Shown: positions 7,064 through 13,542, numbered from the stretch's first letter. The stretch is DNA of 13,926 nt from Actinomycetes bacterium (GCA_024641205.1 JAHEDM010000015.1:1-13926); one strand, 5' to 3'. Notes: generated from the letters alone by a model not told the origin. Made by a program: numbers and translations.

Positions 7064-7091
7064 TGAGACTCCGATAAAGACGGTTGTTGGA

Positions 7092-7349
7092 TCAGACGGC
7101 GCGGCGGCGGCGTTCGGCGAGCCACCGCTTGCGGAGGCGGCGGCGCTCATCCTCAGCGTATCCGCCCCATACTCCGGCTTCCTGGTTGGACTCGAGAGCG
7201 TATTGGAGGCAGTCTTCCCGGACCGAACACTGCGCACAAATGGCCTTGGCGGCCGAGATGTAGTCGAGGGCGGGCCCGGTAGTACCTACGGGAAAGAACA
7301 GAGACGGTTCAGAGTCGCGACACGCGGACATCTGCCGCCATTCAGTCAT
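7092..7349 (-). CDS. whiB1: WhiB1-type iron-sulfur transcription factor
   Basis: 85 residues from ATG 7349. The four cluster ligands are C10, C38, C41 and C47 (C...CxxCxxxxxC), with LFFPVG at 17-22, GPAL at 25-28 and GVWGG at 59-63 before a basic tail (EDERRRLRKRW). Wbl proteins hold a [4Fe-4S] cluster that responds to nitric oxide and oxygen, and bind region 4 of the primary sigma factor. The CRD..P.LFFPVG..GPAL pattern, the length and the C-terminus resemble M. tuberculosis WhiB1 most. GVWGG is followed by Tyr here. The frame stays open upstream to 7475, but that segment shows no Wbl homology and covers the promoter and CRP box, so it is excluded. A short leader has AGGGG about 15 bases before ATG. 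Confidence 0.85.
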   Translation of the reverse strand: MTEWRQMSACRDSEPSLFFPVGTTGPALDYISAAKAICAQCSVREDCLQYALESNQEAGVWGGYAEDERRRLRKRWLAERRRRAV

Positions 7350-7373
7350 TGTTAACACGAGAAACCCCTGCAA

Positions 7374-7401
7374 AATGTAAAGATTGTGATTTGCTTCACA
7401 A
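7374..7401 (-). promoter_or_regulatory. Probable whiB1 promoter
   Basis: On the minus strand TTGTGA (7401-7396), 16 bases and TACATT (7379-7374) form a plausible -35/-10 pair. Transcription would start near 7367, about 18 bases before the whiB1 ATG. The -35 hexamer is the outer half-site of the CRP-type box, so occupancy by a CRP protein would interfere with polymerase at this promoter. Confidence 0.45.
7384..7401. promoter_or_regulatory. CRP-type binding site upstream of whiB1
   Basis: TGTGA, six bases (TTTGCT), TCACA at 7385-7400 is an exact match to the TGTGA-N6-TCACA consensus of CRP/FNR-family regulators. The symmetry extends one base to each side. It lies in the whiB1 / glycerophosphodiesterase divergent region. 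In M. tuberculosis the CRP homologue Rv3676 is known to control whiB1. A nearby perfect palindrome CGTTAACG (7403-7410) and a second GTTAAC (7351-7356) flank the region; their role is unknown. Confidence 0.7.
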
Positions 7402-7441
7402 ACGTTAACGGCAGCGCGGGCGGTAGGCAAGAGGTATTTTT

Positions 7442-8188
7442 TTGGCGAATCTAGATACACCGAGACCTTCACCAATCTTGGTAGCCGGGCATCGCGGATT
7501 GCGCCTCGAATACCCGGATAACACCCTGGAAGGCATTCTGGCAGCCTCCGCAGTCTGCGACACGGTGGAGTTCGATGTTCGCAGCACCCGGGACGGTGTT
7601 GCCGTGCTTTCCCATGACGCTCATCTCGACGGGAGAGCCATTATCGACATGGAGTGGGCGACGTTGGCGGAGCTCGATGTCGGAAACGGTCTGCATCCCG
7701 CCCGACTCGACGATGTACTCGACGCCGCCGGGAAGTATCCGTTCAATTTCGAGATCAAGAACTCTCCCGCCGACCCGGATTTCGACCAGACCTTCGCGTT
7801 CGCATGCGAGGTTGCCCGTCGAGCCTCGCCCGAAGATCTGATCACCTGCTTCCACTGGCCGACCGTCGACGCGGTGCGGGACGCGTACCCGAACCTGTCA
7901 ACCGGTCTGTTGATCGATCCGACCGGTTCACTGGCGGAAGCGGCCGATTGGGCCGTGAGGCGCGGTCATCAGGTGATCGCCCCACACTGGTCATTGTTGG
8001 CAGGCCCGTCCATCGTCGAGACCGCCACACTGGCCAAGCAAGGGTTGGAGGTGGCGGTGTGGACGGTCAACGATGAAGACGTTGCCCGCTGCTTGGATGA
8101 CGCTGGGGCGACCACCATCATTACCGATGATCCAATCAGGATGGTTGGAGTACTGAAGGGGAGGAGGCTTGATGAGTATCAAGGATGA
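7442..8188 (+). CDS. Glycerophosphodiester phosphodiesterase family protein
   Basis: 248 residues from TTG 7442, chosen because AAGAGG (7429-7434) lies 7 bases upstream and the HRG motif follows at the usual distance. A TIM-barrel GDPD domain fills the protein. Visible motifs are H17-R-G, P25-D-N-T, VEFDVRSTRDG with E43 and D45, LSHD with H58, NFEIK with E104 and K106, and C-terminal VWTVN and TDDP. The family hydrolyses glycerophosphodiesters to glycerol 3-phosphate and an alcohol, using a metal held by the Glu/Asp residues and His as acid/base. There is no signal peptide, so it is probably cytoplasmic (UgpQ-like) rather than periplasmic GlpQ. It overlaps the next gene by 17 bases and shares its upstream region with whiB1 and the CRP box. 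The substrate is not determinable. Confidence 0.88.
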   Translation: MANLDTPRPSPILVAGHRGLRLEYPDNTLEGILAASAVCDTVEFDVRSTRDGVAVLSHDAHLDGRAIIDMEWATLAELDVGNGLHPARLDDVLDAAGKYPFNFEIKNSPADPDFDQTFAFACEVARRASPEDLITCFHWPTVDAVRDAYPNLSTGLLIDPTGSLAEAADWAVRRGHQVIAPHWSLLAGPSIVETATLAKQGLEVAVWTVNDEDVARCLDDAGATTIITDDPIRMVGVLKGRRLDEYQG

Positions 8189-8633
8189 GCTGGCGGCCGA
8201 GTTGCGAGACGCCATGCGAACGGGCGACCGCAGGCGGCGCGAGGTGGTTCGCGAGATAGAAACCCTGATCTCCCGCAAGCGCTCGGAACCAGGTTTCGAT
8301 GGCCGAGTGGACGACGACCTGTATCGAGAAATCATGGGCAGCTTCGCCAAGAAGATGGATAAGGCGGCGAGCGAATACGAAGGTCTCGGGGAGCGCGGAG
8401 TCGAAATGGCAGCCAAGCTGCGGTGGGAGGTGGGTTACCTGTCGCGCTGGTTGCCGACCAAGAAAACCGAGGAGGAAACGCGCCGGATTGTCCGGGCGGC
8501 GATCGCCGAGTTGGCCGTAGACGACCCCAAGATGGCGGGGCGGGTGGTCGGTCATCTGATGAAGTCGATGGGAGATGACCTCGATGCCCGCCTCGTCAAC
8601 CAGGTCGTTCGGGAAGAACTCGATACCGGGTGA
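8172..8633 (+). CDS. GatB/YqeY domain-containing protein
   Basis: 153 residues from ATG 8172, preceded by GAGGAGG (8161-8167). An in-frame TTG at 8169 is too close to that site. The sequence MSIKDELAAELRDAMRTGDR, REVVREIETLISRK, EIMGSFAKKMDKAASEYEGLG, WLPTKKTEEE and GRVVGHLMKSMGDDLDARLV matches the YqeY family, all-helical proteins of about 150 residues related to the tail domain of GatB amidotransferase. In other members this tail contacts tRNA; the role of stand-alone YqeY is unknown. It starts inside the glycerophosphodiesterase gene (17-base overlap) and ends in a GTGA overlap with the ligase start. The three genes form one tightly packed transcription unit. Confidence 0.9.
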   Translation: MSIKDELAAELRDAMRTGDRRRREVVREIETLISRKRSEPGFDGRVDDDLYREIMGSFAKKMDKAASEYEGLGERGVEMAAKLRWEVGYLSRWLPTKKTEEETRRIVRAAIAELAVDDPKMAGRVVGHLMKSMGDDLDARLVNQVVREELDTG

Positions 8634-9583
8634 GCGGCCGCCGCTTCGAGCCGATGCTGGCCAGTCCCTGGCCTGCGCCTTTCTCCGATCCGGAATGGTT
8701 GTTCGAGGTCAAGTGGGACGGCGTACGGGTGCTCCTCAACTGGACGGGAAGCTCTCTGATGCTGCAGTCCAGGAGCGGACGAGACGTGACTGCTACGTAC
8801 CCAGAGATGAGCAGGTTCTTCCGGCCGGGCGCGTGTGTCCTCGATGGTGAGATCATCGCGTTCGATGACACCGGCCTGCCTTCTTTTCCCACCCTGCAGA
8901 AACGGCTCGGTATTGCCGGTGGTATGCGGGCAACCGAAGCCGCGCGCCTCGCCCCGGTCTCGTATGTCGTCTTCGATCTTCTCTTCGATGGTGAAGACGT
9001 GACCCATTGGCCTATTGAGGAGCGATTGGTGCGGCTGCGAGCCATGGACCTGCCTGCTCCTGTGGTGACCTCTGACGTGATCGAAGAACATGGCGAAGCG
9101 TTGTATGCGGTCGTCGCCGAGCGAGGACTCGAAGGGATTGTGGCCAAACGCCACGGCTCCTCCTATCGGCCCGGGGTGCGTTCACCCGACTGGCGGAAGA
9201 TACCCCATGTGCGGGTGGTCCGGGCGGTGGTCGGGGGCTTCACGCCGGGCGAGCGCGGTCTGGCCGGTACGTTCGGATCGCTGGCACTTGGGCTTTGGGA
9301 AGGTACCCGCCTGCGGTGGATCGGGTCGGTTGGCACCGGGTTTGGCGACGCTGCCCTGCTGGCCATCCGCGCCGCGTTGGATGAGATGACCACTCCGGAA
9401 AGCCCATTCCTGGCGGATTCCGAGCTTCCGGTCGGTACCACCTGGGTGACCCCGCACCTCGTGGCCCGGGTCGAATTCAAGGAATGGACGGAGGCCGGAC
9501 GTCTGCGGGCCCCTTCGTTCAAAGGATTCATTGCTGATCCGGCCGAAGAGCAAACCTGGGAGGCAGAAGGGCCGGGGAAGTAG
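8630..9583 (+). CDS. Stand-alone ATP-dependent DNA ligase (LigD ligase-domain type)
   Basis: 317 residues from GTG 8630, which overlaps the upstream stop as GTGA, with GGGAAG upstream. The nucleotidyltransferase domain covers about 1-195: motif I EVKWDGVR with adenylated K28 and R33, motif III LDGEIIAF with E74, motif IIIa FDLLF at 115-119, motif IV EGIVAKR (E168, K173) and motif V WRKI with K190. The OB-fold domain (about 200-305) has VGGFTPGERG, GSVGTGF and the closing EFKEWTEAGRLRAPSFKG. This matches the ligase domain of bacterial LigD, but the polymerase and phosphoesterase domains of full LigD are absent. It probably seals double-strand breaks with Ku, encoded just downstream on the other strand. 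LigC is an alternative name; the facing ku gene favours an end-joining role. Confidence 0.9.
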   Translation: MSGRRFEPMLASPWPAPFSDPEWLFEVKWDGVRVLLNWTGSSLMLQSRSGRDVTATYPEMSRFFRPGACVLDGEIIAFDDTGLPSFPTLQKRLGIAGGMRATEAARLAPVSYVVFDLLFDGEDVTHWPIEERLVRLRAMDLPAPVVTSDVIEEHGEALYAVVAERGLEGIVAKRHGSSYRPGVRSPDWRKIPHVRVVRAVVGGFTPGERGLAGTFGSLALGLWEGTRLRWIGSVGTGFGDAALLAIRAALDEMTTPESPFLADSELPVGTTWVTPHLVARVEFKEWTEAGRLRAPSFKGFIADPAEEQTWEAEGPGK

Positions 9584-9588
9584 CTGCC

Positions 9589-9609
9589 AGTTTGCAGTCT
9601 GGAGACGTC
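9589..9609. repeat. Degenerate 7-base tandem repeat after the ligase gene
   Basis: Units AGTTTGC, AGTCTGG and AGACGTC share an AG(T/A) start at 7-base spacing. The copy is weak. It counts mainly because the same periodicity appears upstream of ku and after eccC, and because it precedes the two-hairpin element in the same order as the ku-upstream copy. A perfect palindrome GAGACGTCTC (9602-9611) overlaps its end. Confidence 0.35.
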
Positions 9610-9611
9610 TC

Positions 9612-9696
9612 TTGGTGGGAACGAGCCCCCCTCCCCCTCGCTGCGCTCGGCACCTCTCCCCAACCAGCTCACTTCGTTCGCCAGGGGGGAGGACGG
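9612..9696. repeat. Two-part C-rich/G-rich repeat element, copy 1 (between ligase and ku)
   Basis: It begins TTGGTGGGAAC and continues with C-runs, a first variable segment (CTCGCTGCGCTCGG), CACCTCTCCCC, a second variable segment, and GGGGGGAGGACGG. CCTCTCCCC (9653-9661) pairs with GGGGGGAGG (9684-9692) as a nine-base stem with one G-T pair. It fills the convergent gap between ligase and ku and may act as a two-way transcription end. The same framework recurs at 10567-10658. Confidence 0.6.
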
Positions 9697-9697
9697 C

Positions 9698-10486
9698 TCA
9701 GCTTGCTGCTCTCTTTTCTTTGGTTGCTTCGACGCTCGCTTTGAGTGCCTCGAGGAGGTCGAGGACCTTGGTTGGCTCGGGTGACTCCAGGCCGACGATC
9801 TCTTCCCCCTCGATTTTCTTCCGAGCCAGCTCTTCGATGGCGCCCCGGGTCGGATCCTGGTAGGCCCCCGCATCGAATGGTGAGGTGAGGTTGTCGATGA
9901 TCATCTCGGCCATCTTGATTTCCTCGCCCCGCACCTCGACCTCGGATTCGAGTTCCTCGAATGCCGGCGCCCGGATTTCGTCCGGCCAGAACATTGTCTC
10001 CAGGATGAGCACGTTCTCGTCGGCCCGGAGGGTGGCGAGATATTCCTTTTCCCGTAGGGCGAATTTTGCTATCCCGACCCGATCTTTTTCCCGCAGGGCC
10101 TGAAGCAGGATGCGGTATGCCTTGAGACCCGTTTGCTCCGGCACCAGGTAGTAGGACGACCGATAGAAGATGGGGTCGATTTCCTTCGTCTCGACGAATT
10201 GAACGACGTCGACGATCCTGGAGCCGCCCCGGGAAGTGGCCGCCTCCAGCTCCTCATCGGTGAAGACAACGTACCGGCCCTTCTCTACCTCGTACCCGCG
10301 GACGATGTCGTCCCACGTGACTTCTTTGCCATCGGCTTCCGCCACACGCTTGTACTTGATTGCGCTGCTGTCGCCTGAGCGCAGCATCTTGAACTTCGGG
10401 GTCTTGTTCTCCGTCGCGGTGAAGAGCGCAACCGGAATCGAGACCAGCCCGAAGCTGATGGCACCCTTCCAGATCGATCTAGCCAT
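9698..10486 (-). CDS. ku: Ku protein, non-homologous end joining
   Basis: 262 residues from ATG 10486. The N-terminus MARSIWKGAISFGLVSIPVA is the bacterial Ku signature; later YEVEKGRYVVFTDEEL, RSSYYLVPE, LREKEYLATLRA and METMFWPDEIR-like (ETMFWPDEIR) blocks complete the ring-forming core. Bacterial Ku is a homodimer that threads onto broken DNA ends and recruits the LigD-type ligase, here the facing gene. The C-terminus is short (LLEALKASVEATKEKRAAS) with a modest Lys/Arg tail compared with longer actinobacterial Ku. A TTG at 10495 would add three residues. No Shine-Dalgarno precedes either start. A -10-like TAACTT seven bases before the ATG suggests a leaderless message. Confidence 0.93.
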   Translation of the reverse strand: MARSIWKGAISFGLVSIPVALFTATENKTPKFKMLRSGDSSAIKYKRVAEADGKEVTWDDIVRGYEVEKGRYVVFTDEELEAATSRGGSRIVDVVQFVETKEIDPIFYRSSYYLVPEQTGLKAYRILLQALREKDRVGIAKFALREKEYLATLRADENVLILETMFWPDEIRAPAFEELESEVEVRGEEIKMAEMIIDNLTSPFDAGAYQDPTRGAIEELARKKIEGEEIVGLESPEPTKVLDLLEALKASVEATKEKRAAS

Positions 10487-10493
10487 GGATGAC

Positions 10494-10499
10494 AAGTTA
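10494..10499 (-). promoter_or_regulatory. Possible -10 element of a leaderless ku transcript
   Basis: On the minus strand TAACTT lies seven bases before the A of the ku ATG, matching the TANNNT form common in actinobacterial -10 sites and placing the start of transcription at the start codon. The hexamer is itself part of the 7-base repeat. The -35 region (GACCAC) is poor. Confidence 0.35.
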
Positions 10500-10522
10500 T
10501 CAGTTATCAGTAATCAGTGGTC
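10495..10522. repeat. 7-base tandem repeat immediately upstream of ku
   Basis: Four contiguous units on the plus strand: AGTTATC, AGTTATC, AGTAATC, AGTGGTC, decaying into AGAGAGT. It begins nine bases from the ku start codon, so it makes up the ku upstream region. It is markedly AT-richer than its surroundings. Confidence 0.75.
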
Positions 10523-10566
10523 AGAGAGTTTTGGGCGCGGAAGGTGGAAGTGTGCGCGGGGTTTGA

Positions 10567-10658
10567 TTGGTGGGAACCAACCCCCTTCCGTCGAGCCCTA
10601 TTGGGACTCGACACCTTCCCCCTTCCCGACGAGCTTCGCTCGTCGGGGGGGAGGTCGG
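10567..10658. repeat. Two-hairpin C-rich/G-rich repeat element, copy 2 (between ku and tRNA-Arg)
   Basis: Same framework as copy 1: TTGGTGGGAAC, C-run, hairpin, CACCTTCCCC, hairpin, GGGGGGGAGGTCGG. Hairpin one has arms GTCGAG (10590-10595) and CTCGAC (10607-10612). Hairpin two has arms GACGAGC (10628-10634) and GCTCGTC (10638-10644) with a TTC loop, extended by CCC/GGG. The stems differ in sequence from copy 1 while the flanking framework is kept. Confidence 0.65.
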
Positions 10659-10673
10659 CGCACGCAGTGCGCC
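10657..10673. other. Perfect hairpin directly 3' of tRNA-Arg
   Basis: GGCGCAC, loop GCA, GTGCGCC forms a seven-base perfect stem. On the minus strand it begins three bases after the mature tRNA end, where it could stop transcription or guide 3' processing. No T-run follows; instead a C-run and copy 2 of the repeat element come next. Confidence 0.5.
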
Positions 10674-10676
10674 CGG

Positions 10677-10748
10677 CGCCCTCGGCAGGATTCGAACCTG
10701 CGCACCCGGCTCCGGAGGCCGGTGCTCTATCCCCTGAGCTACGAGGGC
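10677..10748 (-). tRNA. tRNA-Arg, anticodon CCG
   Basis: The cloverleaf can be drawn by hand on the minus strand. The acceptor stem is GCCCTCG with CGAGGGC, the D arm GCTC-AGGGGATA-GAGC, the anticodon stem CCGGC/GCCGG around loop CTCCGGA (anticodon CCG, reading CGG), and the T arm GCAGG-TTCGAAT-CCTGC. The discriminator is G. The 3' CCA is not encoded (CCG follows instead), so it must be added after transcription. The gene is divergent from hom; no integrase gene or duplicated tRNA end is seen beside it. Confidence 0.96.
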
Positions 10749-10824
10749 TCGAGTACATCGATCCGGAGGCACTCGGCGCGGCGGAGTGTACCAAAGGCGG
10801 GGCCGTGCCTCTGTGTGACCAAAG

Positions 10825-10852
10825 TTGTGGCAACATCGACCCCACGTACAAT
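10825..10852 (+). promoter_or_regulatory. Probable hom promoter
   Basis: TTGTGG (10825-10830), a 16-base spacer and TACAAT (10847-10852, five of six to the -10 consensus) would start transcription near 10859, about 15 bases before the hom ATG. The region lies in the divergent gap between tRNA-Arg and hom. Confidence 0.45.
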
Positions 10853-10874
10853 CCTTCTGCGAAGAGAGAACGAG

Positions 10875-12155
10875 ATGAAGGTCGGTATCGGCATTCTTGG
10901 TGGGGGTACCGTAGGTGGTGCCCTCCTTCAGTACCTGATCAACGAACAGAAAGCCATTGTCGCCAAGACGGGCCTCGAGCTCGAGGTGCGTGGGGTGGCC
11001 GTACGCTCCCTCTCCAAGACCAGGTCCTTCCCGATTCCTACCGGGCTCATCACTGATCAGCCGGAACAGCTTGTAGACGACCCGTCCGTTGATTTGGTGG
11101 TCGAGTTGATGGGAGGTCTGGAACCGGCCGGGGATCTGGTCATGCAGGCCCTCCAGGCAGGAAAGCCGGTTGTCACGGCCAATAAGGAGTTGGTTGCGAC
11201 GCGCGGAGCCGAACTGATCCGGCGGGCGGAAGAGAAAGGCGTTTCGCTCCTGTTCGAGGCAGCAGTCGGGGGTGGAATACCCATTATCCGGCCGCTTTCG
11301 GAATCGCTGGCAGGTGAGCAAATCACCAGAGTGCTCGGCATCGTCAATGGGACGACCAACTACATACTGACTCGCATGTCGGAAGGCCTCGGATTTGCCG
11401 AGGCGCTCGAGGAGGCACAGGCGCTCGGCTATGCGGAAGCCGATCCGACCGCTGACGTCTCGGGTGCGGACGCGGCCGCTAAGACCGCAATTCTGGCCAG
11501 CCTGGCTTTTGGAACGTGGGTCTCCGTTGACGGCGTTTATCGGGAGGGAATCGAATCGCTCGATCCGGTTGATCTTCGGTATGCGGCCGACCTCGGCTAC
11601 CTGCCCAAGCTGCTGGCGATCGGAGAGGAGACCCCGAACGGCGTGAGTGCCCGGGTCCACCCGGCTCTCGTGCCTCTTGATCACCCGCTTGCGTTAGTAC
11701 GCGGGGCGAACAACGCAGTTTTCATAGAGGGCCCGCAGGTAGGGGAATTGCTCTTCATGGGACCGGGTGCCGGTGGGGGACCGACGGCAACCGCGGTGCT
11801 CGGCGACATCATCGACGCCGCCCGGGAACTGCTGGCGGAAGCGCAGGTTGCGCCCCGTATCCGGTTTGCTCCCGGACGGTTGCTCGACTTCGGCGAAGTC
11901 GAAACGAAGTGGTACGTGCGGCTGGAGGTAGCAGATGCTCCGGGCGTTCTCGCCTTGGTAGCCGGGACCTTCGGGGATGCAGGCGTGAGCATCAAGTCGG
12001 TCTGGCAGGAGGGTCGGGGCGAGGACGCTACCTTGCTGCTCATCACCCACGATGCCCTGGAGTCCAACCAACGCGCAGCGGTGACGGCCCTACGTTCTCT
12101 CGAAGTGGTGACCGAGGTTGCCGCAACGATCCGAGTCCAGAGCGACGAGCCGTGA
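10875..12155 (+). CDS. hom: Homoserine dehydrogenase with C-terminal ACT domain
   Basis: 426 residues from ATG 10875. An NAD(P)-binding fold opens the protein (GILGGGTVGG, G9-G14), followed by VVELMGG and KPVVTANKEL. The catalytic domain has FEAAVGGGIPIIRPL, GIVNGTTNYIL (N158 onward) and DPTADVSGADAAAKTAILA with the conserved K203. An ACT domain at about 346-420 (WYVRLEVADAPGVLALVAGTF) fits feedback sensing, typically by threonine. It reduces aspartate semialdehyde to homoserine in the aspartate pathway and is about the usual length for the ACT-bearing form. The frame is open upstream to 10236, but that segment crosses the tRNA gene and antisense ku, and homology begins exactly at ATG 10875. 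The Shine-Dalgarno is weak (GAGAGAACGAG). thrC follows four bases after the stop. Confidence 0.95.
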   Translation: MKVGIGILGGGTVGGALLQYLINEQKAIVAKTGLELEVRGVAVRSLSKTRSFPIPTGLITDQPEQLVDDPSVDLVVELMGGLEPAGDLVMQALQAGKPVVTANKELVATRGAELIRRAEEKGVSLLFEAAVGGGIPIIRPLSESLAGEQITRVLGIVNGTTNYILTRMSEGLGFAEALEEAQALGYAEADPTADVSGADAAAKTAILASLAFGTWVSVDGVYREGIESLDPVDLRYAADLGYLPKLLAIGEETPNGVSARVHPALVPLDHPLALVRGANNAVFIEGPQVGELLFMGPGAGGGPTATAVLGDIIDAARELLAEAQVAPRIRFAPGRLLDFGEVETKWYVRLEVADAPGVLALVAGTFGDAGVSIKSVWQEGRGEDATLLLITHDALESNQRAAVTALRSLEVVTEVAATIRVQSDEP

Positions 12156-12159
12156 ACCG

Positions 12160-13539
12160 ATGAGGTATCTCTCGACCAGGGGTTTGGCCCCGCCGCTCGG
12201 TTTCGATGACGTTTTACTCACCGGCCTGGCTCCCGACGGTGGCCTGTACGTTCCCGAAACCTGGCCGGAGTTCGCCGAGTCGGAGATTGCGGCGTTGCGA
12301 GGCCTTTCCTATCCGCTGCTGGTCGCGGCCATTTCCGCGCCGTTTGTAGACGGGTCGGCTACCGATCTCATTGGCATTGCCGAGGATGCGTACGCTCCGT
12401 TCGAGCGCCTGGTGCCACTCACCGAGCTGGGAGACGGCCTGTGGTTGCTCGAGCTCTACTGGGGGCCGACCCTGGCCTTCAAGGACTACGCGCTGCAATT
12501 ACTGGGTCGTATGTTCGACGCGAGCCTGGCTGCTCGGAACACCCGGGCGTTGTTGCTTGGGGCAACGTCGGGAGATACCGGCTCGGCGGCCATCGAGGCG
12601 TGCCGGGACCGGTCACGCCTCGACATCGTGGTCTTGCACCCGCACGGGCGGGTATCAGACGTGCAACGCCGCCAGATGACCACCGTTGCGGCGGCCAACG
12701 TGCACAACGTCGCCGTACAAGGCACGTTTGATGATTGTCAGCGTTTGGCCAAAGCGATGTTGGCCGATCCCGCCCTCCGCCGTGATCTGGGCGTGACCTC
12801 TGTGAACTCGATCAACTGGGTCAGGATCATGGCGCAAGTCGCCTACTACTTCGCGGCCGCTCTGGCGATGGGCGCGCCCGAGCGGGAGGTGTCTTTCGCG
12901 GTTCCGACCGGAAATTTCGGCAATGTGTTTGCCGCCTACGTGGCTCGCCGGATGGGTTTGCCGATTCGTCGTCTCATCATTGGTACCAATCGGAACAACG
13001 CGGTCGTGCGCTTTTTCGAAACCGGTCGGCTGTCGATCGACAAGGTGGTGCCGACCATCACTCCGGCGATGGACATCCAGGTGCCGAGCAATCTCGAACG
13101 CTTGTTGTTCGATTTGCATGATCAGGATGGTGAAGCGGTTCGGCACATGATGGGCCGGTTTGCCGAGCAAGGACAGTTTGAAATCGGGGCGGCGAATCTC
13201 CGGCACGTGCAGGACTTCGTGAAGGGAAGCTGGTTCGACGAATCGGCCATCCGGCACACACTCGCCGACGTCTTCGAGAAAAGGGCGCTTCTCGTCGACC
13301 CCCATACAGCCGTCGGTATCGCTGCCGCCCGGGCCACAGAACGGGAAGAAGACATCCCGGTGATCTGTGTCGGCACCGCTCACCCGGCCAAATTTCCGGA
13401 TGCGGTCGAAGCCGCCACGGGCGTCCGTCCGCCGCTTCCGGGGCGTCTCGCGGACCTCTTGAGTCGGAAGGAGACCATGACGATTCTGCCTCCCGATCGT
13501 GTTGAGATTGAAGCTTATGTTCGCTCGGTAACCGGCTAG
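12160..13539 (+). CDS. thrC: Threonine synthase (long form)
   Basis: 459 residues from ATG 12160. An N-terminal domain of about 85 residues (MRYLSTRG, LLTGLAPDGGLYVPE) is typical of the long threonine synthases of E. coli, yeast and Corynebacterium, not the shorter mycobacterial form. PLP is bound through K108 in TLAFKDYALQLLG. The phosphate and substrate loops are GATSGDTGSAA (134-144), VNSINWVRIMAQ and FAVPTGNFGNVFA, with MDIQVPSNLERL later. It converts O-phosphohomoserine to threonine. It lies four bases after hom without a strong Shine-Dalgarno of its own, so coupled translation is likely. The next gene is rho, with no thrB between. Confidence 0.95.
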   Translation: MRYLSTRGLAPPLGFDDVLLTGLAPDGGLYVPETWPEFAESEIAALRGLSYPLLVAAISAPFVDGSATDLIGIAEDAYAPFERLVPLTELGDGLWLLELYWGPTLAFKDYALQLLGRMFDASLAARNTRALLLGATSGDTGSAAIEACRDRSRLDIVVLHPHGRVSDVQRRQMTTVAAANVHNVAVQGTFDDCQRLAKAMLADPALRRDLGVTSVNSINWVRIMAQVAYYFAAALAMGAPEREVSFAVPTGNFGNVFAAYVARRMGLPIRRLIIGTNRNNAVVRFFETGRLSIDKVVPTITPAMDIQVPSNLERLLFDLHDQDGEAVRHMMGRFAEQGQFEIGAANLRHVQDFVKGSWFDESAIRHTLADVFEKRALLVDPHTAVGIAAARATEREEDIPVICVGTAHPAKFPDAVEAATGVRPPLPGRLADLLSRKETMTILPPDRVEIEAYVRSVTG

Positions 13540-13542
13540 GGC

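Noticed and set aside
7350..7475. 42-residue N-terminal extension of WhiB1
   Set aside because: It has no Wbl homology and would cover the CRP box and promoter. ATG 7349 gives a normal-length Wbl protein.
10677..10748. tRNA-Arg as an integration site of a mobile island
   Set aside because: No integrase, no duplicated tRNA 3' segment and no foreign genes lie on either side within the window.
10236..10874. 213-residue N-terminal extension of homoserine dehydrogenase
   Set aside because: It runs antisense through ku and across the tRNA gene. Homology and the NAD-binding fold begin at ATG 10875, which has a promoter just upstream.
10521..11684. 387-residue minus-strand open frame opposite hom
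   Set aside because: It reads through the tRNA-Arg and the hairpin repeat and lies antisense to a certain gene. No domain is recognisable.
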